From assembly GCF_000812665.2 (NCBI RefSeq), contig NZ_CP014327.1, forward strand, positions 1,443,501 to 1,507,500: 64,000 nt of DNA, in the 5' to 3' direction. Source of the DNA: Falsihalocynthiibacter arcticus (GTDB lineage Bacteria > Pseudomonadota > Alphaproteobacteria > Rhodobacterales > Rhodobacteraceae). This document shows positions 1 to 10,454 of the stretch, in pieces. A model generated the notes under the pieces. The model was not told where the DNA came from. It saw nothing but the letters and a program-made list of their open reading frames with translations, and did not search any database. Each line of letters begins with the position of its first letter. Position 1 is the stretch's first letter. The position numbers were made by a program, and so were the translations under genes.

Positions 1-1
1 A

Positions 2-52
2 TACGAATTGGTAGTGCTGAAAATGTTGCGCGACGACTATAAAACGGAATAA
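2..52 (+). CDS. C-terminal end of an upstream gene (partial)
   Basis: Frame 2 from the window edge is open for 16 codons and ends with TAA at 50-52. The residues (YELVVLKMLRDDYKTE) look like an ordinary helical protein end. Too little is present to name a family. The reading is an inference from the open frame and its position just before the gltD leader; it could be non-coding. Confidence 0.35.
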   Translation, partial: YELVVLKMLRDDYKTE

Positions 53-130
53 AGGTCAGCACAGCTGCCTTTTCATTTGAATCCCTTTTGCTTAAAAAAG
101 GCGCTCGTGTCATTTCTTGGAGGCCTCGCC

Positions 131-1564
131 ATGGCAAAACAGCCAATGCTAAAATTCATATCGCTTGAGCGGTCCATGCCCACGAAACGGGATGCCGACC
201 AGCGCAGTCAAGATTTTCACGAAATCTATGCGGAATTTGCCAAAACAAAAGCGGCAGAGCAAAGTAGCCGGTGTAGCCAATGTGGTGTGCCGTTTTGCCA
301 AAACCACTGTCCGTTGCACAACAATATTCCCGACTGGCTAAAGTTGACCGCCGAGGGGCGTTTGCAAGAGGCCTACGAGTTGTCGCAAGCCACCAATACT
401 TTCCCTGAAATTTGCGGTCGCATTTGTCCGCAGGACCGTTTGTGTGAAGGTAACTGTGTGATTGAACAGTCTGGACACGGTACTGTTACTATTGGGGCCG
501 TTGAGAAATATCTAACAGACACCGCTTGGGAAAATGGTTGGGTTCTGCCGATCCAGCCCAAAGCTGAGCGCGAAGAAAGTGTTGGAATTATTGGAGCTGG
601 TCCGGGCGGTTTGGCCGCAGCGGATGTGCTCCGCCGTCAAGGTGTTCAAGTCACTATCTATGATCGTTATGACCGCGCCGGTGGCCTAATGACCTACGGC
701 ATCCCCGGATTCAAACTCGAAAAAGACGTTGTTGCAAAGCGCATTGCCCAGCTTGAAAACGCGGGCGTTCAATTTGTTTTGAACTGTAACGTGGGTGAAG
801 ACATCACGTTCCAAGCGATCCAAGGCCAACATGACTCAGTTTTGATTGCCACGGGCGTCTACAATTCCCGCGACTTCCAAGCCCCCGGTTCTGGAGCGGA
901 AGGCGTTGTGCGCGCAATCGATTATTTGACCGCGTCTAACCGTAAAAGCTTCGGCGATATTGTGCCTGAATACGAAAGCGGCGAGTTGAATGCCTCGGGC
1001 AAACGCGTCGTTGTTGTTGGCGGTGGCGACACCGCGATGGACTGTGTGCGCACAGCCATTCGCCAAGGCGCAATGAGCGTGAAATGCCTGTATCGTCGTG
1101 ACAAAGCCAACATGCCTGGAAGCCAACGCGAAGTTCAAAACGCCGAAGAAGAAGGTGTGGAATTTGTGTGGTTGTCGGCCCCCAAAGCCTTTGTTGGCGA
1201 CAGCGTGGAAAGTGTTCTCGTTCAGAAAATGCGCCTTGGGAAACCCGATGCATCTGGACGTCAATCGCCTGAGTTGATCGAAGGTGCGGACTATGCCGAG
1301 CAAGCCGATCTTGTGGTCGCGGCGCTGGGCTTTACGCCAGAAGACCTGCCAACCCTCTGGGGAGAAGAGGCGCTTGAAGTGACGCGCTGGGGCACAATCA
1401 AAGCCGATTTTCGCACCCATGAAACCAGCATCCCTGGCGTCTATGCCGTTGGGGATATCGTGCGGGGCGCGAGCCTTGTTGTTTGGGCAATTAAGGATGG
1501 TCGCGACGCGGCCGAAAACATCCTTGAAACCTTTAATAGCGCCGCCGTTCTGGCCGCGGAGTAA
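131..1564 (+). CDS. gltD: Glutamate synthase [NADPH] small (beta) subunit
   Basis: Passes electrons from NADPH through FAD and Fe-S clusters to the large subunit GltB, for glutamate synthesis from glutamine and 2-oxoglutarate in the cytoplasm. The N-terminal Fe-S domain has cysteines near residues 48, 51, 56, 60 and 95, 99, 105, 109. An FAD-binding GAGPGG motif lies near 155-160, and an NADPH-binding VVVVGGGDTAMD motif follows in the middle. The 477-residue length fits the family. I chose the ATG at 131 because TTGGAGG lies eight bases upstream; the in-frame ATG at 77 would add 18 residues not typical of GltD. gltB follows 176 bases later on the same strand, so they are probably co-transcribed. 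Confidence 0.96.
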   Translation: MAKQPMLKFISLERSMPTKRDADQRSQDFHEIYAEFAKTKAAEQSSRCSQCGVPFCQNHCPLHNNIPDWLKLTAEGRLQEAYELSQATNTFPEICGRICPQDRLCEGNCVIEQSGHGTVTIGAVEKYLTDTAWENGWVLPIQPKAEREESVGIIGAGPGGLAAADVLRRQGVQVTIYDRYDRAGGLMTYGIPGFKLEKDVVAKRIAQLENAGVQFVLNCNVGEDITFQAIQGQHDSVLIATGVYNSRDFQAPGSGAEGVVRAIDYLTASNRKSFGDIVPEYESGELNASGKRVVVVGGGDTAMDCVRTAIRQGAMSVKCLYRRDKANMPGSQREVQNAEEEGVEFVWLSAPKAFVGDSVESVLVQKMRLGKPDASGRQSPELIEGADYAEQADLVVAALGFTPEDLPTLWGEEALEVTRWGTIKADFRTHETSIPGVYAVGDIVRGASLVVWAIKDGRDAAENILETFNSAAVLAAE

Positions 1565-1740
1565 GGCACTGTTGGGGCTGGTAGACAGAAACTGCCCTGC
1601 GCAGCTTCGGCTTTCTGAGCTAAGTAATTTATCAATGGAGGCATTGTTGTGACCCGTGAAAATTCGAATTTGACGACGACTAAATGTGCCAATCCTTGCC
1701 AAAAGAACGCGCCCAACGGGGCAAATTATGGAGAGAGAAC

Positions 1741-4700
1741 ATGACCAAGTTTGACCAAAACTGGAAAGCCGCCGAGGAGGCGAAACGCCAATGGATGGCT
1801 GAAAATGGCATGTACTCCGAGGAAGACGAGCATTCCTCCTGCGGGGTTGGCCTTGTGGTGTCCATTGACGGCAAGCCCTCGCGGTCTGTCGTTGACAATG
1901 GCATCAAAGCGTTGCGTGCGATTTGGCACCGTGGCGCTGTGGATGCGGACGGGAAAACTGGCGATGGCGCGGGTATTCACGTGCAAATCCCCACCACATT
2001 CTTTGAGGATCAAATCCGCCGCACAGGTCACGAACCCAAAGCTGGTCAACAGATCGCTGTGGGCATGGTGTTCTTGCCGCGCACCAACTTCGGGGCCCAA
2101 GAAACATGCCGCACAATCGTTGAAAGCGAAGTTCTGCGGATGGGCTACTACATCTATGGTTGGCGCCATGTTCCCGTAAATATTTCGTGTTTGGGTGAAA
2201 AAGCCAACACAACCCGCCCTGAGATTGAGCAGATTTTGATCAGCAACTCTAAGGGTGTTGATGAGGAAACCTTTGAGCGCGAGCTTTATGTTATCCGTCG
2301 TCGGATCGAAAAAGCGGCCCTCGCGGCGCAGGTTCCATCGCTCTATATTTGCTCGCTGTCCTGTCGGTCTGTGATCTACAAAGGCATGATGTTGGCGGAG
2401 CAAGTCAGCGTGTTTTACCCCGATCTTGAAGACACCCGTTTTGAGAGTGCCTTCGCGATTTACCATCAACGGTATTCGACCAATACATTCCCCCAATGGT
2501 GGTTGGCACAGCCGTTCCGCATGCTTGCGCACAATGGCGAAATCAACACGCTTCGGGGCAACGTCAACTGGATGAAAAGCCACGAAATCCGCATGGCGTC
2601 GAGTGCCTTTGGCGATATGGCCGAAGATATTAAGCCGATCATTCCCGCTGGATCGTCGGATTCCGCCGCCCTTGATTCCGTGTTTGAGGTTATGGTCCGT
2701 GCAGGGCGCAATGCGCCGATGGCCAAAACAATGTTGATTCCAGAAAGCTGGAGCCAACAGGCGATTGAGTTGCCCGACGCGTGGCGCGATATGTATTCCT
2801 ATTGCAACTCCGTTATGGAGCCATGGGACGGCCCCGCCGCGCTTGCAATGACCGATGGCCGCTGGGTTTGCGCTGGTTTGGATCGCAACGGTTTGCGGCC
2901 CATGCGCTATGTGGTGACAGGAGATGGCCTTTTGATTGCTGGCTCCGAGGCTGGCATGATTCCGATTGACGAGGCAAGTGTTGTCGAAAAAGGCGCTTTG
3001 GGGCCGGGTCAAATCATTGCCGTCGATATGCAAGACGGGCTTTTGTACCACGATACCGCGATCAAAGATCAGCTCGCTGCAAGCCAGCCTTTCGGCGAAT
3101 GGGTACAGAAAATCACCAACATGGAAGACGAACTTGCGCACAAAACCGAGGTGGCTGTTTTTGCGGGTGCAGACCTGCGCAAGCGTCAAATCGCAGCGGG
3201 GTATACCATTGAGGAGTTGGAGCAAATTCTTCAACCTATGGCCGAAGATGCCAAAGAAGCGATTGCCTCAATGGGCGATGACACCCCGAGTGCCGTTCTG
3301 TCCGAGAAATACCGTCCGTTAAGCCATTTCTTCCGTCAAAACTTCTCGCAAGTGACAAACCCGCCGATTGATTCCCTGCGCGAGTATCGCGTAATGAGCC
3401 TCAAAACGCGGTTTGGAAATCTCAAAAACGTGTTGGACGAAGACTCCAGCCAGACCGAGATTTTGGTGCTCGACAGCCCGTTCTTGGGCAACGCACAATT
3501 TGACGGTTTGATTGAACATCTGGGCAAAGACGTCGTGGTGATCGATTGTACTTTCCCTGTGAATGCTGGGGCAAATGCGTTGAGCGCAGGCCTGACTCGT
3601 ATTCGCGCCGAAGCTGAAGACGCTGTGCGGTCAGGTGGCGCGCATATCGTTCTTTCGGATATGGCCCAAGGCGAAGCCCGCGTGGCAATGCCGATGATCC
3701 TCGCAACATCTGCGGTCCATTCTGGTCTGACTCGTAAGGGCCTTCGGACATTCTGTTCGATCTCGGTGCGGTCGGCAGAGTGTATCGATCCGCACTATTT
3801 CGCCGTTCTTATCGGCTGTGGAGCGACCGTCGTGAACGCGTATCTGGCCGAGGATTCCCTTGCTGATCGCATTGAGCGCGACCTGATTGATTGCTCTCTT
3901 TCCGAGGCAGTTGCACGCTATCGCGGTGCAATTGATGCGGGACTTCTTAAGATTATGGCCAAGATGGGGATCTCGGTCATTTCCTCCTATCGGGGCGGAT
4001 TGAATTTTGAAGCTGTGGGCCTTTCACGCGCTATGGTTGCCGAGTTTTTCCCCGGTCTGACAAGTCGGATCTCTGGAATTGGTGTGTCGGGCATTCAGCA
4101 TAAATCTGAAAAGGTCCATGCTTTGGGCTGGCTTGGTGGCAGCGACATCTTGCCAATCGGTGGTTTTTACAAAGCCCGTGCAAGCGGTGAAACCCACGCT
4201 TGGGAAGCGCAAAGCATGCACATGCTTCAGGCCGCTTGTGCGCGGGCGTCCTATGAAATTTGGCAACAGTATTCCGCCAAAATGCGGTCCAACCCCCCGA
4301 TCCACTTGCGCGATCTCTTGGCAATTCAGCCGATGGGCGCAGCGATTCCGATTGAGGAAGTCGAAAGCATTACCGCTATTCGTAAGCGCTTTGTTACACC
4401 GGGTATGTCCCTTGGTGCACTAAGCCCTGAGGCCCACAAAACCCTCAATGTCGCGATGAACCGTATCGGAGCTAAATCGGATTCGGGCGAGGGTGGCGAA
4501 GATCCAGCGCACTTTGTTCCTGAGGCAAATGGCGACAATCCCTCTGCGAAGATCAAACAGGTGGCGTCGGGTCGTTTCGGTGTAACAGCCGAATATTTGA
4601 ACCAATGCGAAGAGCTTGAAATCAAAGTTGCGCAGGGCGCAAAGCCGGGCGAGGGCGGCCAATTGCCGGGCATGAAAGTGACCGACCTTATTGCGCGCTT

Positions 4701-6276
4701 GCGTCACTCGACAAAAGGCGTGACCCTGATTTCGCCGCCGCCACACCACGATATCTATTCCATCGAGGATTTGGCACAACTGATCTACGACCTCAAGCAA
4801 ATCAACCCACGCTGCAAAGTAACTGTGAAACTGGTTGCGGCATCGGGTGTTGGGACAATTGCGGCAGGTGTTGCTAAAGCCAAAGCCGATATCATCCTGA
4901 TTTCGGGTCACAATGGCGGCACGGGCGCTTCACCTGCGACCTCGATCAAATATGCGGGTTTGCCGTGGGAAATGGGCCTTACTGAGGCGCACCAAGTTCT
5001 TGCGATGAACAACCTGCGCGAGCGGGTAACTTTGCGCACCGATGGCGGACTTCGCACCGGGCGTGACGTGGTTATGGCCGCGATGATGGGTGCCGAAGAA
5101 TACGGTATCGGCACCGCGGCCTTGATTGCGATGGGCTGTATTATGGTGCGTCAATGCCAGTCGAATACCTGTCCTGTTGGTGTCTGTACCCAAGACGAAG
5201 ACCTGCGTAAGAAATTCGATGGAACGGCGGATAAGGTCGTGAACCTCATCACATTCTACGCCCAAGAAGTGCGCGAAATCCTCGCGAGCATCGGGGCGCG
5301 CAGCATGGATGAAGTGATTGGTCGCGCGGATTTGCTCTCGCAGGTTTCTCGTGGGTCCGCGCATCTTGATGATCTCGATCTTAACCCCCTGTTGATCACG
5401 GTCGATGGGGCGTCGCAGATTGTCTATGATCGCAACAAACCGCGCAACTTCGTACCTGATACATTGGACGCTGAAATCGTAAAAGATGCCGCGCGCTTCT
5501 TGAACGATGGCGAAAAAATGCAGCTTCAATATGCGGTTCAAAACACTGACCGTACCATTGGGACACGCACGTCGAGCCACATTGTCCAAAACTTTGGTAT
5601 GCGCAATTCTCTGCAAGAGGATCACCTGACGATCAAACTCAACGGCTCCGCTGGGCAATCACTGGGTGCTTTTGCGGCACCGGGCCTCAAGATCGAGGTG
5701 TCTGGCGATGCCAACGACTATGTCGGCAAGGGCCTGTCGGGCGGGATTATCATCGTGCGTCCGCCAATGAACAGTCCGCTCGAAGCGTCGCAAAATACCA
5801 TCATTGGCAACACCGTCCTTTACGGTGCCACCGCCGGATATCTTTTCGCGGCTGGTCGCGCGGGCGAGCGTTTTGCGGTTCGCAATTCGGGTGCCAAGGT
5901 TGTTGTCGAAGGCTGTGGGGCGTCCGGTTGTGAATATATGACCGGTGGCGTAGCCGTCATTCTAGGCAAGATCGGCGCGAACTTTGGCGCGGGTATGTCG
6001 GGTGGTATGGCCTATGTTTACGATCCCGACGGCATTGCGGAATCGCTGATGAATATGGAGACACTCGTGACCTGTCCCGTGACCGTTGAGTATTGGCAGG
6101 ATCAACTCAAGGCGCTGATCGAACGTCATGTTAAGGAAACGGGCAGCCAAAAAGGTGCGGATATTTTGCAGCATTGGGAGCTTGAGAAAACGAGATTCCT
6201 GCAGATTTGCCCCAAAGAGATGTTGGTTCATATCCCGCACCCTTTGAGTGATGAATCGAGCGCAGCAATCGCCTAA
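1741..6276 (+). CDS. gltB: Glutamate synthase [NADPH] large (alpha) subunit
   Basis: Catalytic subunit of NADPH-GOGAT. The N-terminal Ntn-type glutaminase releases ammonia from glutamine, which is channelled to the FMN site and added to 2-oxoglutarate. The 1511-residue protein starts with a propeptide of about 33 residues before the expected mature nucleophile in SSCGVGLV (Cys34). A glutamate-synthase TIM barrel contains GEGGEDPAHF and SGHNGGTGASP, followed by the 3Fe-4S cysteine cluster GCIMVRQCQSNTCPVGVC. The C-terminal GXGXG beta-helix contains repeated glycine motifs such as GKGLSGG and GAGMSGGMAYV. The ATG at 1741 follows GGAGAGA; an in-frame start at 1684 would add 19 unlikely residues. 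A hairpin terminator follows. Confidence 0.97.
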   Translation: MTKFDQNWKAAEEAKRQWMAENGMYSEEDEHSSCGVGLVVSIDGKPSRSVVDNGIKALRAIWHRGAVDADGKTGDGAGIHVQIPTTFFEDQIRRTGHEPKAGQQIAVGMVFLPRTNFGAQETCRTIVESEVLRMGYYIYGWRHVPVNISCLGEKANTTRPEIEQILISNSKGVDEETFERELYVIRRRIEKAALAAQVPSLYICSLSCRSVIYKGMMLAEQVSVFYPDLEDTRFESAFAIYHQRYSTNTFPQWWLAQPFRMLAHNGEINTLRGNVNWMKSHEIRMASSAFGDMAEDIKPIIPAGSSDSAALDSVFEVMVRAGRNAPMAKTMLIPESWSQQAIELPDAWRDMYSYCNSVMEPWDGPAALAMTDGRWVCAGLDRNGLRPMRYVVTGDGLLIAGSEAGMIPIDEASVVEKGALGPGQIIAVDMQDGLLYHDTAIKDQLAASQPFGEWVQKITNMEDELAHKTEVAVFAGADLRKRQIAAGYTIEELEQILQPMAEDAKEAIASMGDDTPSAVLSEKYRPLSHFFRQNFSQVTNPPIDSLREYRVMSLKTRFGNLKNVLDEDSSQTEILVLDSPFLGNAQFDGLIEHLGKDVVVIDCTFPVNAGANALSAGLTRIRAEAEDAVRSGGAHIVLSDMAQGEARVAMPMILATSAVHSGLTRKGLRTFCSISVRSAECIDPHYFAVLIGCGATVVNAYLAEDSLADRIERDLIDCSLSEAVARYRGAIDAGLLKIMAKMGISVISSYRGGLNFEAVGLSRAMVAEFFPGLTSRISGIGVSGIQHKSEKVHALGWLGGSDILPIGGFYKARASGETHAWEAQSMHMLQAACARASYEIWQQYSAKMRSNPPIHLRDLLAIQPMGAAIPIEEVESITAIRKRFVTPGMSLGALSPEAHKTLNVAMNRIGAKSDSGEGGEDPAHFVPEANGDNPSAKIKQVASGRFGVTAEYLNQCEELEIKVAQGAKPGEGGQLPGMKVTDLIARLRHSTKGVTLISPPPHHDIYSIEDLAQLIYDLKQINPRCKVTVKLVAASGVGTIAAGVAKAKADIILISGHNGGTGASPATSIKYAGLPWEMGLTEAHQVLAMNNLRERVTLRTDGGLRTGRDVVMAAMMGAEEYGIGTAALIAMGCIMVRQCQSNTCPVGVCTQDEDLRKKFDGTADKVVNLITFYAQEVREILASIGARSMDEVIGRADLLSQVSRGSAHLDDLDLNPLLITVDGASQIVYDRNKPRNFVPDTLDAEIVKDAARFLNDGEKMQLQYAVQNTDRTIGTRTSSHIVQNFGMRNSLQEDHLTIKLNGSAGQSLGAFAAPGLKIEVSGDANDYVGKGLSGGIIIVRPPMNSPLEASQNTIIGNTVLYGATAGYLFAAGRAGERFAVRNSGAKVVVEGCGASGCEYMTGGVAVILGKIGANFGAGMSGGMAYVYDPDGIAESLMNMETLVTCPVTVEYWQDQLKALIERHVKETGSQKGADILQHWELEKTRFLQICPKEMLVHIPHPLSDESSAAIA

Positions 6277-6291
6277 ATGCGACACTAGAAT

Positions 6292-6324
6292 AAAAAAAGC
6301 CGGGCCATCATGCTCGGCTTTTTT
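6292..6324 (+). terminator. Rho-independent terminator after gltB
   Basis: GCCGGGC and GCTCGGC form a seven-pair stem with one G-U pair and a six-base loop. The stem is preceded by a run of A and followed by six T, 15 bases after the gltB stop. The A run would let it work in either direction, but the only converging gene is far away. Confidence 0.9.
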
Positions 6325-6361
6325 GTGCGTATGACTTGACCATTTTGATTGTGCATGCTCA

Positions 6362-7147
6362 GTGTCTTTTGTGGTCAGAAAAGCAAAAAAGAAACCAGTC
6401 AAACGGGCAGCATCCAAGCCCGAGACCCGTGAGAAGCAGGTGGAAAAAGCCATGCGCGATTCGGGGCCACGGTTTCAACCCGTTCAATTTGTCCGCCGTT
6501 GGATACGCCGCGCTGTATTTGCGGTTCTAGGTTTCTTGGCCTTTGGGGTGATTGTCTATTCCGTCATTAGCCCGCCGACGACACCGTATATTTTGTCCGA
6601 AGCGCGACGGCTTGGTGGCATTGATCGAGCATGGATTGCTATCGAAAATGTCTCCCCGCATATGGCGCGCAGTGTCGTCGCGGCCGAAGACGCAAACTTC
6701 TGCAATCATTGGGGGTTTGATATGACGGCGATCCGCGCAGCACTGGATTCAGGCAGCACGCGGGGCGCGTCGACGATTTCACAACAAGTGGTGAAAAATG
6801 TTTATCTTTGGCACGGGAGAAGCTGGGTTCGCAAAGTTCTCGAAGCGGGCTTGACCCCCGCAGTTGAGGCCGTGTGGACCAAGAAACGCATCGTCGAAGT
6901 TTACTTGAATATAGCCGAGTTTGACGAAGGTGTTTTTGGCGTGGACGCCGCCGCCCATCACTACTTCGGGAAAACGCCTTCGGAGTTGACGGCAACTCAG
7001 GCGAGCCTCCTTGCGGCTGTCCTTCCTAACCCCAAAGGGCGTTCGGCGAGCAAGCCCACAACTTGGCTTAGCAAACATGCGCGCAGTATCGCCGACGGAG
7101 CCGCGACAATCAAAGCAGACGGTCGCTCTGCGTGTTTCGAAGGTTGA
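6362..7147 (+). CDS. mtgA: Monofunctional biosynthetic peptidoglycan transglycosylase
   Basis: Polymerises lipid II into glycan strands at the outer face of the inner membrane (GT51 family, no transpeptidase domain). A basic N-terminus of about 48 residues precedes one membrane segment near residues 50-70. The GT51 motifs follow in order: AAEDANFCNHWGFD with catalytic Glu near 109, GASTISQQVVKNVYLW, and KKRIVEVYLNIAEFDEGVFG. The 261-residue length is normal for MtgA with a slightly long cytoplasmic tail. The start is a GTG at 6362; an ATG 30 codons in would keep the membrane segment, so the exact start is uncertain. Confidence 0.92.
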   Translation: MSFVVRKAKKKPVKRAASKPETREKQVEKAMRDSGPRFQPVQFVRRWIRRAVFAVLGFLAFGVIVYSVISPPTTPYILSEARRLGGIDRAWIAIENVSPHMARSVVAAEDANFCNHWGFDMTAIRAALDSGSTRGASTISQQVVKNVYLWHGRSWVRKVLEAGLTPAVEAVWTKKRIVEVYLNIAEFDEGVFGVDAAAHHYFGKTPSELTATQASLLAAVLPNPKGRSASKPTTWLSKHARSIADGAATIKADGRSACFEG

Positions 7148-7200
7148 ATTTTGGACAGATTCACGGCAGTTAAGGGGGAAACCATCTTGAGTGACCTATT

Positions 7201-7866
7201 ATGATCCGACTATTCCATTCCCCGCTCTCGCCTTTTTGCCGCAAGGTACGCCTAAGCTTGGCCGAAAAAAAACTTGAAGTAGAGTTGGTCGAAGAAAGAT
7301 ACTGGGAAAAGGACGGCGAGTTTTTGCGCCGCAACCCCGCAGCCAAGGTGCCGGTTCTAAAAATGGACGGGATGATGATGGCCGAGAGTTCAGCAATTTG
7401 CGAGTATATTGAAGAGACCCACCCAACGCCGAGCCTTTTACCAAAGGGTGCCGTGGAGCGGTTTGAAGTGCGTCGGATGGTGAGTTGGTTCGATGATAAA
7501 TTCCATCATGAAGTCACCTCAAAGTTGCTGTATGAGCGGGTCAATAAAAAGGTCATGGCGCAAGGCTATCCGGACAGTGCTAACGTAAAGGCAGGCGCGC
7601 GCAATATTAAGTATCACCTCGACTACATGGGGTGGATATTGGACCAACGGCGCTGGCTCGCAGGGGATGCCATGTCCCTCGCAGACTTCGCGGCGGCGGC
7701 ACATTTGTCTGCATTAGACTATATTTCGGACGTCGACTGGAATCGGAATGACAACGTAAAAACGTGGTATGCAAAGATTAAGTCGCGGCCCGCATTTCGC
7801 AGTATTCTCGCCGACCAAGTGCCAGGTTTTCCGCCACCCGCACATTACACGGACCTTGATTTTTGA
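7201..7866 (+). CDS. Glutathione S-transferase family protein
   Basis: Probably a cytosolic glutathione-dependent transferase or reductase; the substrate cannot be told. The N-terminal thioredoxin-like domain (about residues 1-75) carries [12 protein letters not shown] at the usual active-site helix and AAKVPVL with the conserved cis-proline. [10 protein letters not shown] is the glutathione-binding turn. The all-helical C-terminal domain includes [17 protein letters not shown], the usual N-capping motif. Length 221 is standard. The stop overlaps the start of queG by three bases (TTGA), so translation of the two is probably coupled, though no functional link is known to me. Confidence 0.85.
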   Translation: MIRLFHSPLSPFCRKVRLSLAEKKLEVELVEERYWEKDGEFLRRNPAAKVPVLKMDGMMMAESSAICEYIEETHPTPSLLPKGAVERFEVRRMVSWFDDKFHHEVTSKLLYERVNKKVMAQGYPDSANVKAGARNIKYHLDYMGWILDQRRWLAGDAMSLADFAAAAHLSALDYISDVDWNRNDNVKTWYAKIKSRPAFRSILADQVPGFPPPAHYTDLDF

Positions 7867-8906
7867 GCGCCCTGCTCAAAGAAAAACTTACTGCGCAAAC
7901 CAAGATCGAAGGGTTCGCCCAAATGGGCGTTTGCCGCCCGGATTCGATCCCTGAAATCGCCGCGCGATTGGAAGCATTCGTCAGCAAGGAACGCCATGGG
8001 CAAATGAGCTGGATGGCGGAGCGCATGCATTGGCGGGGCGCCCCAGATGCCCTTTGGCCTGAGGCGAAAAGCGTCATTATGTTGGCGGAACCCTATACCC
8101 AGACGCATGATCCGCGCCATGTTTTGAGCAAGCGTGATTGCGGTGCGATTAGTGTCTATGCACAAAATCGCGACTACCATGATATTGTTAAAAAGCGGCT
8201 CAAACGTGTGGGAAGGTGGCTTTTGGAGCAGGATCCCGACGCCCAAATCAAGGTGTTTGTCGATACGGCCCCTGTTATGGAAAAGCCGCTCGCAGCCTCT
8301 GCGGGGCTGGGTTGGCAAGGGAAACACACCAATCTTCTGTCCCGTGATCTTGGGAGTTGGTTTTTTCTAGGCGCTATCTTTACAACGATTGAGCTACCTG
8401 TGGATTCCCCCGCGCGTGAAAACTGTGGCTCGTGCACGTCCTGTCTTGATGCTTGCCCGACCAAGGCCTTTCCCGCGCCTTTCCAACTGGATGCGCGGCG
8501 CTGCATTTCCTATCTGACCATTGAACATCACGGACCCGTGGACGAAGAACTTCGCGCCCTCATGGGCAACCATATCTATGGCTGTGATGATTGCCTTGCG
8601 GCGTGCCCTTGGAATAAATTTGCAGTCGAGGCGCAGGAGCTTCGTTACGCCGCCAAGGACGATCTGATTGCCCCTCCATTGGACGTACTCGTGACGCTCA
8701 CCGACACGCAATTTCGGGAAAAATTTTCCGGCTCACCTATTAAGCGGATAGGGCGTAATAGGTTCATTCGCAATGTTCTCTATGCCATCGGGAATAGCGG
8801 AGAAACGCGCTTTCGGCCAGCAATAGAGCCACTTTTATCGGACGATGACGCGGTAGTTCGGGATGCTGCAATCTGGGCCAAAGCGCGGCTTTCCATGGTC
8901 AGCTAA
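7863..8906 (+). CDS. queG: Epoxyqueuosine reductase QueG
   Basis: Cobalamin and Fe-S enzyme that reduces epoxyqueuosine to queuosine in the anticodon of GUN tRNAs, the last step of queuosine synthesis. The proposed catalytic Asp is in [10 protein letters not shown] (near residue 134). Two 4Fe-4S sets are visible: [12 protein letters not shown], and [11 protein letters not shown] with [12 protein letters not shown]. The C-terminal tail looks like a short HEAT-type repeat ([20 protein letters not shown]). The start is TTG at 7863, overlapping the stop of the GST gene; 347 residues matches the family. Confidence 0.94.
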   Translation: MSALLKEKLTAQTKIEGFAQMGVCRPDSIPEIAARLEAFVSKERHGQMSWMAERMHWRGAPDALWPEAKSVIMLAEPYTQTHDPRHVLSKRDCGAISVYAQNRDYHDIVKKRLKRVGRWLLEQDPDAQIKVFVDTAPVMEKPLAASAGLGWQGKHTNLLSRDLGSWFFLGAIFTTIELPVDSPARENCGSCTSCLDACPTKAFPAPFQLDARRCISYLTIEHHGPVDEELRALMGNHIYGCDDCLAACPWNKFAVEAQELRYAAKDDLIAPPLDVLVTLTDTQFREKFSGSPIKRIGRNRFIRNVLYAIGNSGETRFRPAIEPLLSDDDAVVRDAAIWAKARLSMVS

Positions 8907-8924
8907 TTCCCCTATCAATTAATC

Positions 8925-9841
8925 ATGGAACACTTCTCAGGGATATTTTTTAAAATTGCGTCAGTCACAATGTTCGTGGCTATGGCTTCGTGTTTAAAGG
9001 CGACCAATGGGACGGTCCCCTCAGGGGAACTCGTGTTCTTTCGCTCCTTTTTCGCTCTACCCGTTATTCTTGTATGGTTAATCTGGCAAAAGAAATTATC
9101 GACCGGTCTGACCGTCAAAAGCCCGATGGGGCATGTTTGGCGCGGTCTTGTTGGTACGACAGCGATGGGGTTGAGTTTCGCGGGGCTTACCCTGCTTCCT
9201 CTCCCTGAATTTACTGCGATCGGGTATACGGCCCCCTTTTGGTGGTCATTTTTGCGGCAATGTTTCTGGGCGAACAGGTCGGTATTTTTCGTTTGTCCGC
9301 TGTTTTCGTTGGAATGGTTGGAGTTATGATTGTTCTTTCGCCACGGTTTTCGACCTTGGGGAATGGCCTTGCAGAGAAGGAGGCGCTCGGTGCGCTTCTG
9401 GTTCTCATGGGGGCGTGTTTTGCAGCTCTAGCACAGGTGTTTATTCGGAAATTGGTTCGGACCGAGCGCACGAGTGCAGTGGTCTTTTGGTTCTCGATTA
9501 CCGCCACAATTCTGTCGCTTTTTACGATTCCGTTTGGGTGGGTTTGGCCCAGTGCATGGAGCCTCGTCTTCCTTGTTCTCGCGGGTATTCTTGGCGGGTT
9601 CGGTCAGATATTCCTCACCTCCAGTTACCGCTTGTCTGATGCATCTCTTGTGGCTCCCTTTGAGTATTCATCGATGATAATGGCGCTGCTTGTCGGGTAT
9701 TTTTTGTTTGACGAAGTGCCAACGACCATCATGCTCTCTGGTGCTGGCTTGGTTATGGCGGCGGGGGTCGCGATTATCCTTCGAGAGCGGCATCTTGGTT
9801 TGAAACGTGCCCAGCAGCGCAAAGTTACGGGCCCGCTTTAA
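8925..9841 (+). pseudogene. DMT/EamA-family exporter, frameshifted
   Basis: Two open frames together make one ten-helix drug/metabolite transporter of about 305 residues. Frame one (from 8925) covers the first EamA half up to IGYTAP. Frame two resumes with LVVIFAAMFLGEQVG and runs to 9841. The switch is at the run CCCCCTTTT (9232-9240). One more C or T there would restore TAP-(L/F)-LVVIFAA, which is what EamA proteins have at this point. Either the assembly lost a base or the gene is broken. The substrate is unknown; relatives export small metabolites. It lies 18 bases after queG. Confidence 0.8.
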
Positions 9842-10024
9842 TCCTCAGGACAATTGACAGAGTATCCGGCATGACTTACTCGGCACCCAAGGGTGAGGCC
9901 CCTGCCGCTCGCTGATTCGTCATTGGTGAAGTCCTCTTTAATCCCGCCGTTTCTTTCATCAGATGGGAATGTGGCAATGCGAGCGCCCCGATTTTCCCGT
10001 GATCTGAATGAAAAGGACCGCGAA

Positions 10025-10432
10025 ATGTCCCCCGAATTTCCCTATCTAGCTGACTTGAAAAAGCAGGCCAAAGCAATGCGTACGACGCGGGAAATATCTC
10101 ATAGCCGTGCTCTCGAAGAAATTGCCAAACGATATGGATATCGCGATTGGAATACACTGGTCGCGTCCGCCGGCCCCCAGCCCCCCGTTCAGGTTGGGCA
10201 GCGCGTATCAGGGCTTTATCTTCAGGTGCCTTTCTCGGGGAAAGTACTGTCGCTAAAATCAGAAAATGCGGGTCTATTCCGCGTGAATATTGAGTTTGAT
10301 GCCCTGATTGACGTGGTTATTTTTGACAGTTTCTCCAATTGGAAGAACCGTGCGAATAAAATTATCAACACGAATGGTGTTTCTGTCGATAGAACTACGA
10401 ATGGCCATCCGCACATGGTCGTGTCCCTGTAA
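10025..10432 (+). CDS. Glyoxalase-superfamily-related small protein
   Basis: A 135-residue protein of the type often annotated as glyoxalase superfamily protein; biochemical role unknown. The N-terminal helical part LADLKKQAKAMR...ISHSRALEEIAKRYGYRDWNTLVA (residues about 7-48) is the recognisable signature. The C-terminal beta-rich part has VGQRVSGLYLQVPFSGKVL and VVIFDSFSNWKNR. I chose ATG at 10025 because AAAGGA sits eight bases before it; the frame stays open to 9893 but those 44 residues look non-coding. The MATE gene follows 22 bases later. Confidence 0.75.
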   Translation: MSPEFPYLADLKKQAKAMRTTREISHSRALEEIAKRYGYRDWNTLVASAGPQPPVQVGQRVSGLYLQVPFSGKVLSLKSENAGLFRVNIEFDALIDVVIFDSFSNWKNRANKIINTNGVSVDRTTNGHPHMVVSL

Positions 10433-10454
10433 CTGGGTCGAAACAGGAGTATTT

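Noticed and set aside
836-3234. Long antisense open frames opposite gltD and gltB (up to 502 codons)
   Set aside because: They have no family motifs or ribosome sites and lie wholly opposite strongly conserved genes; such shadows are expected from the codon bias of GC-rich genes.
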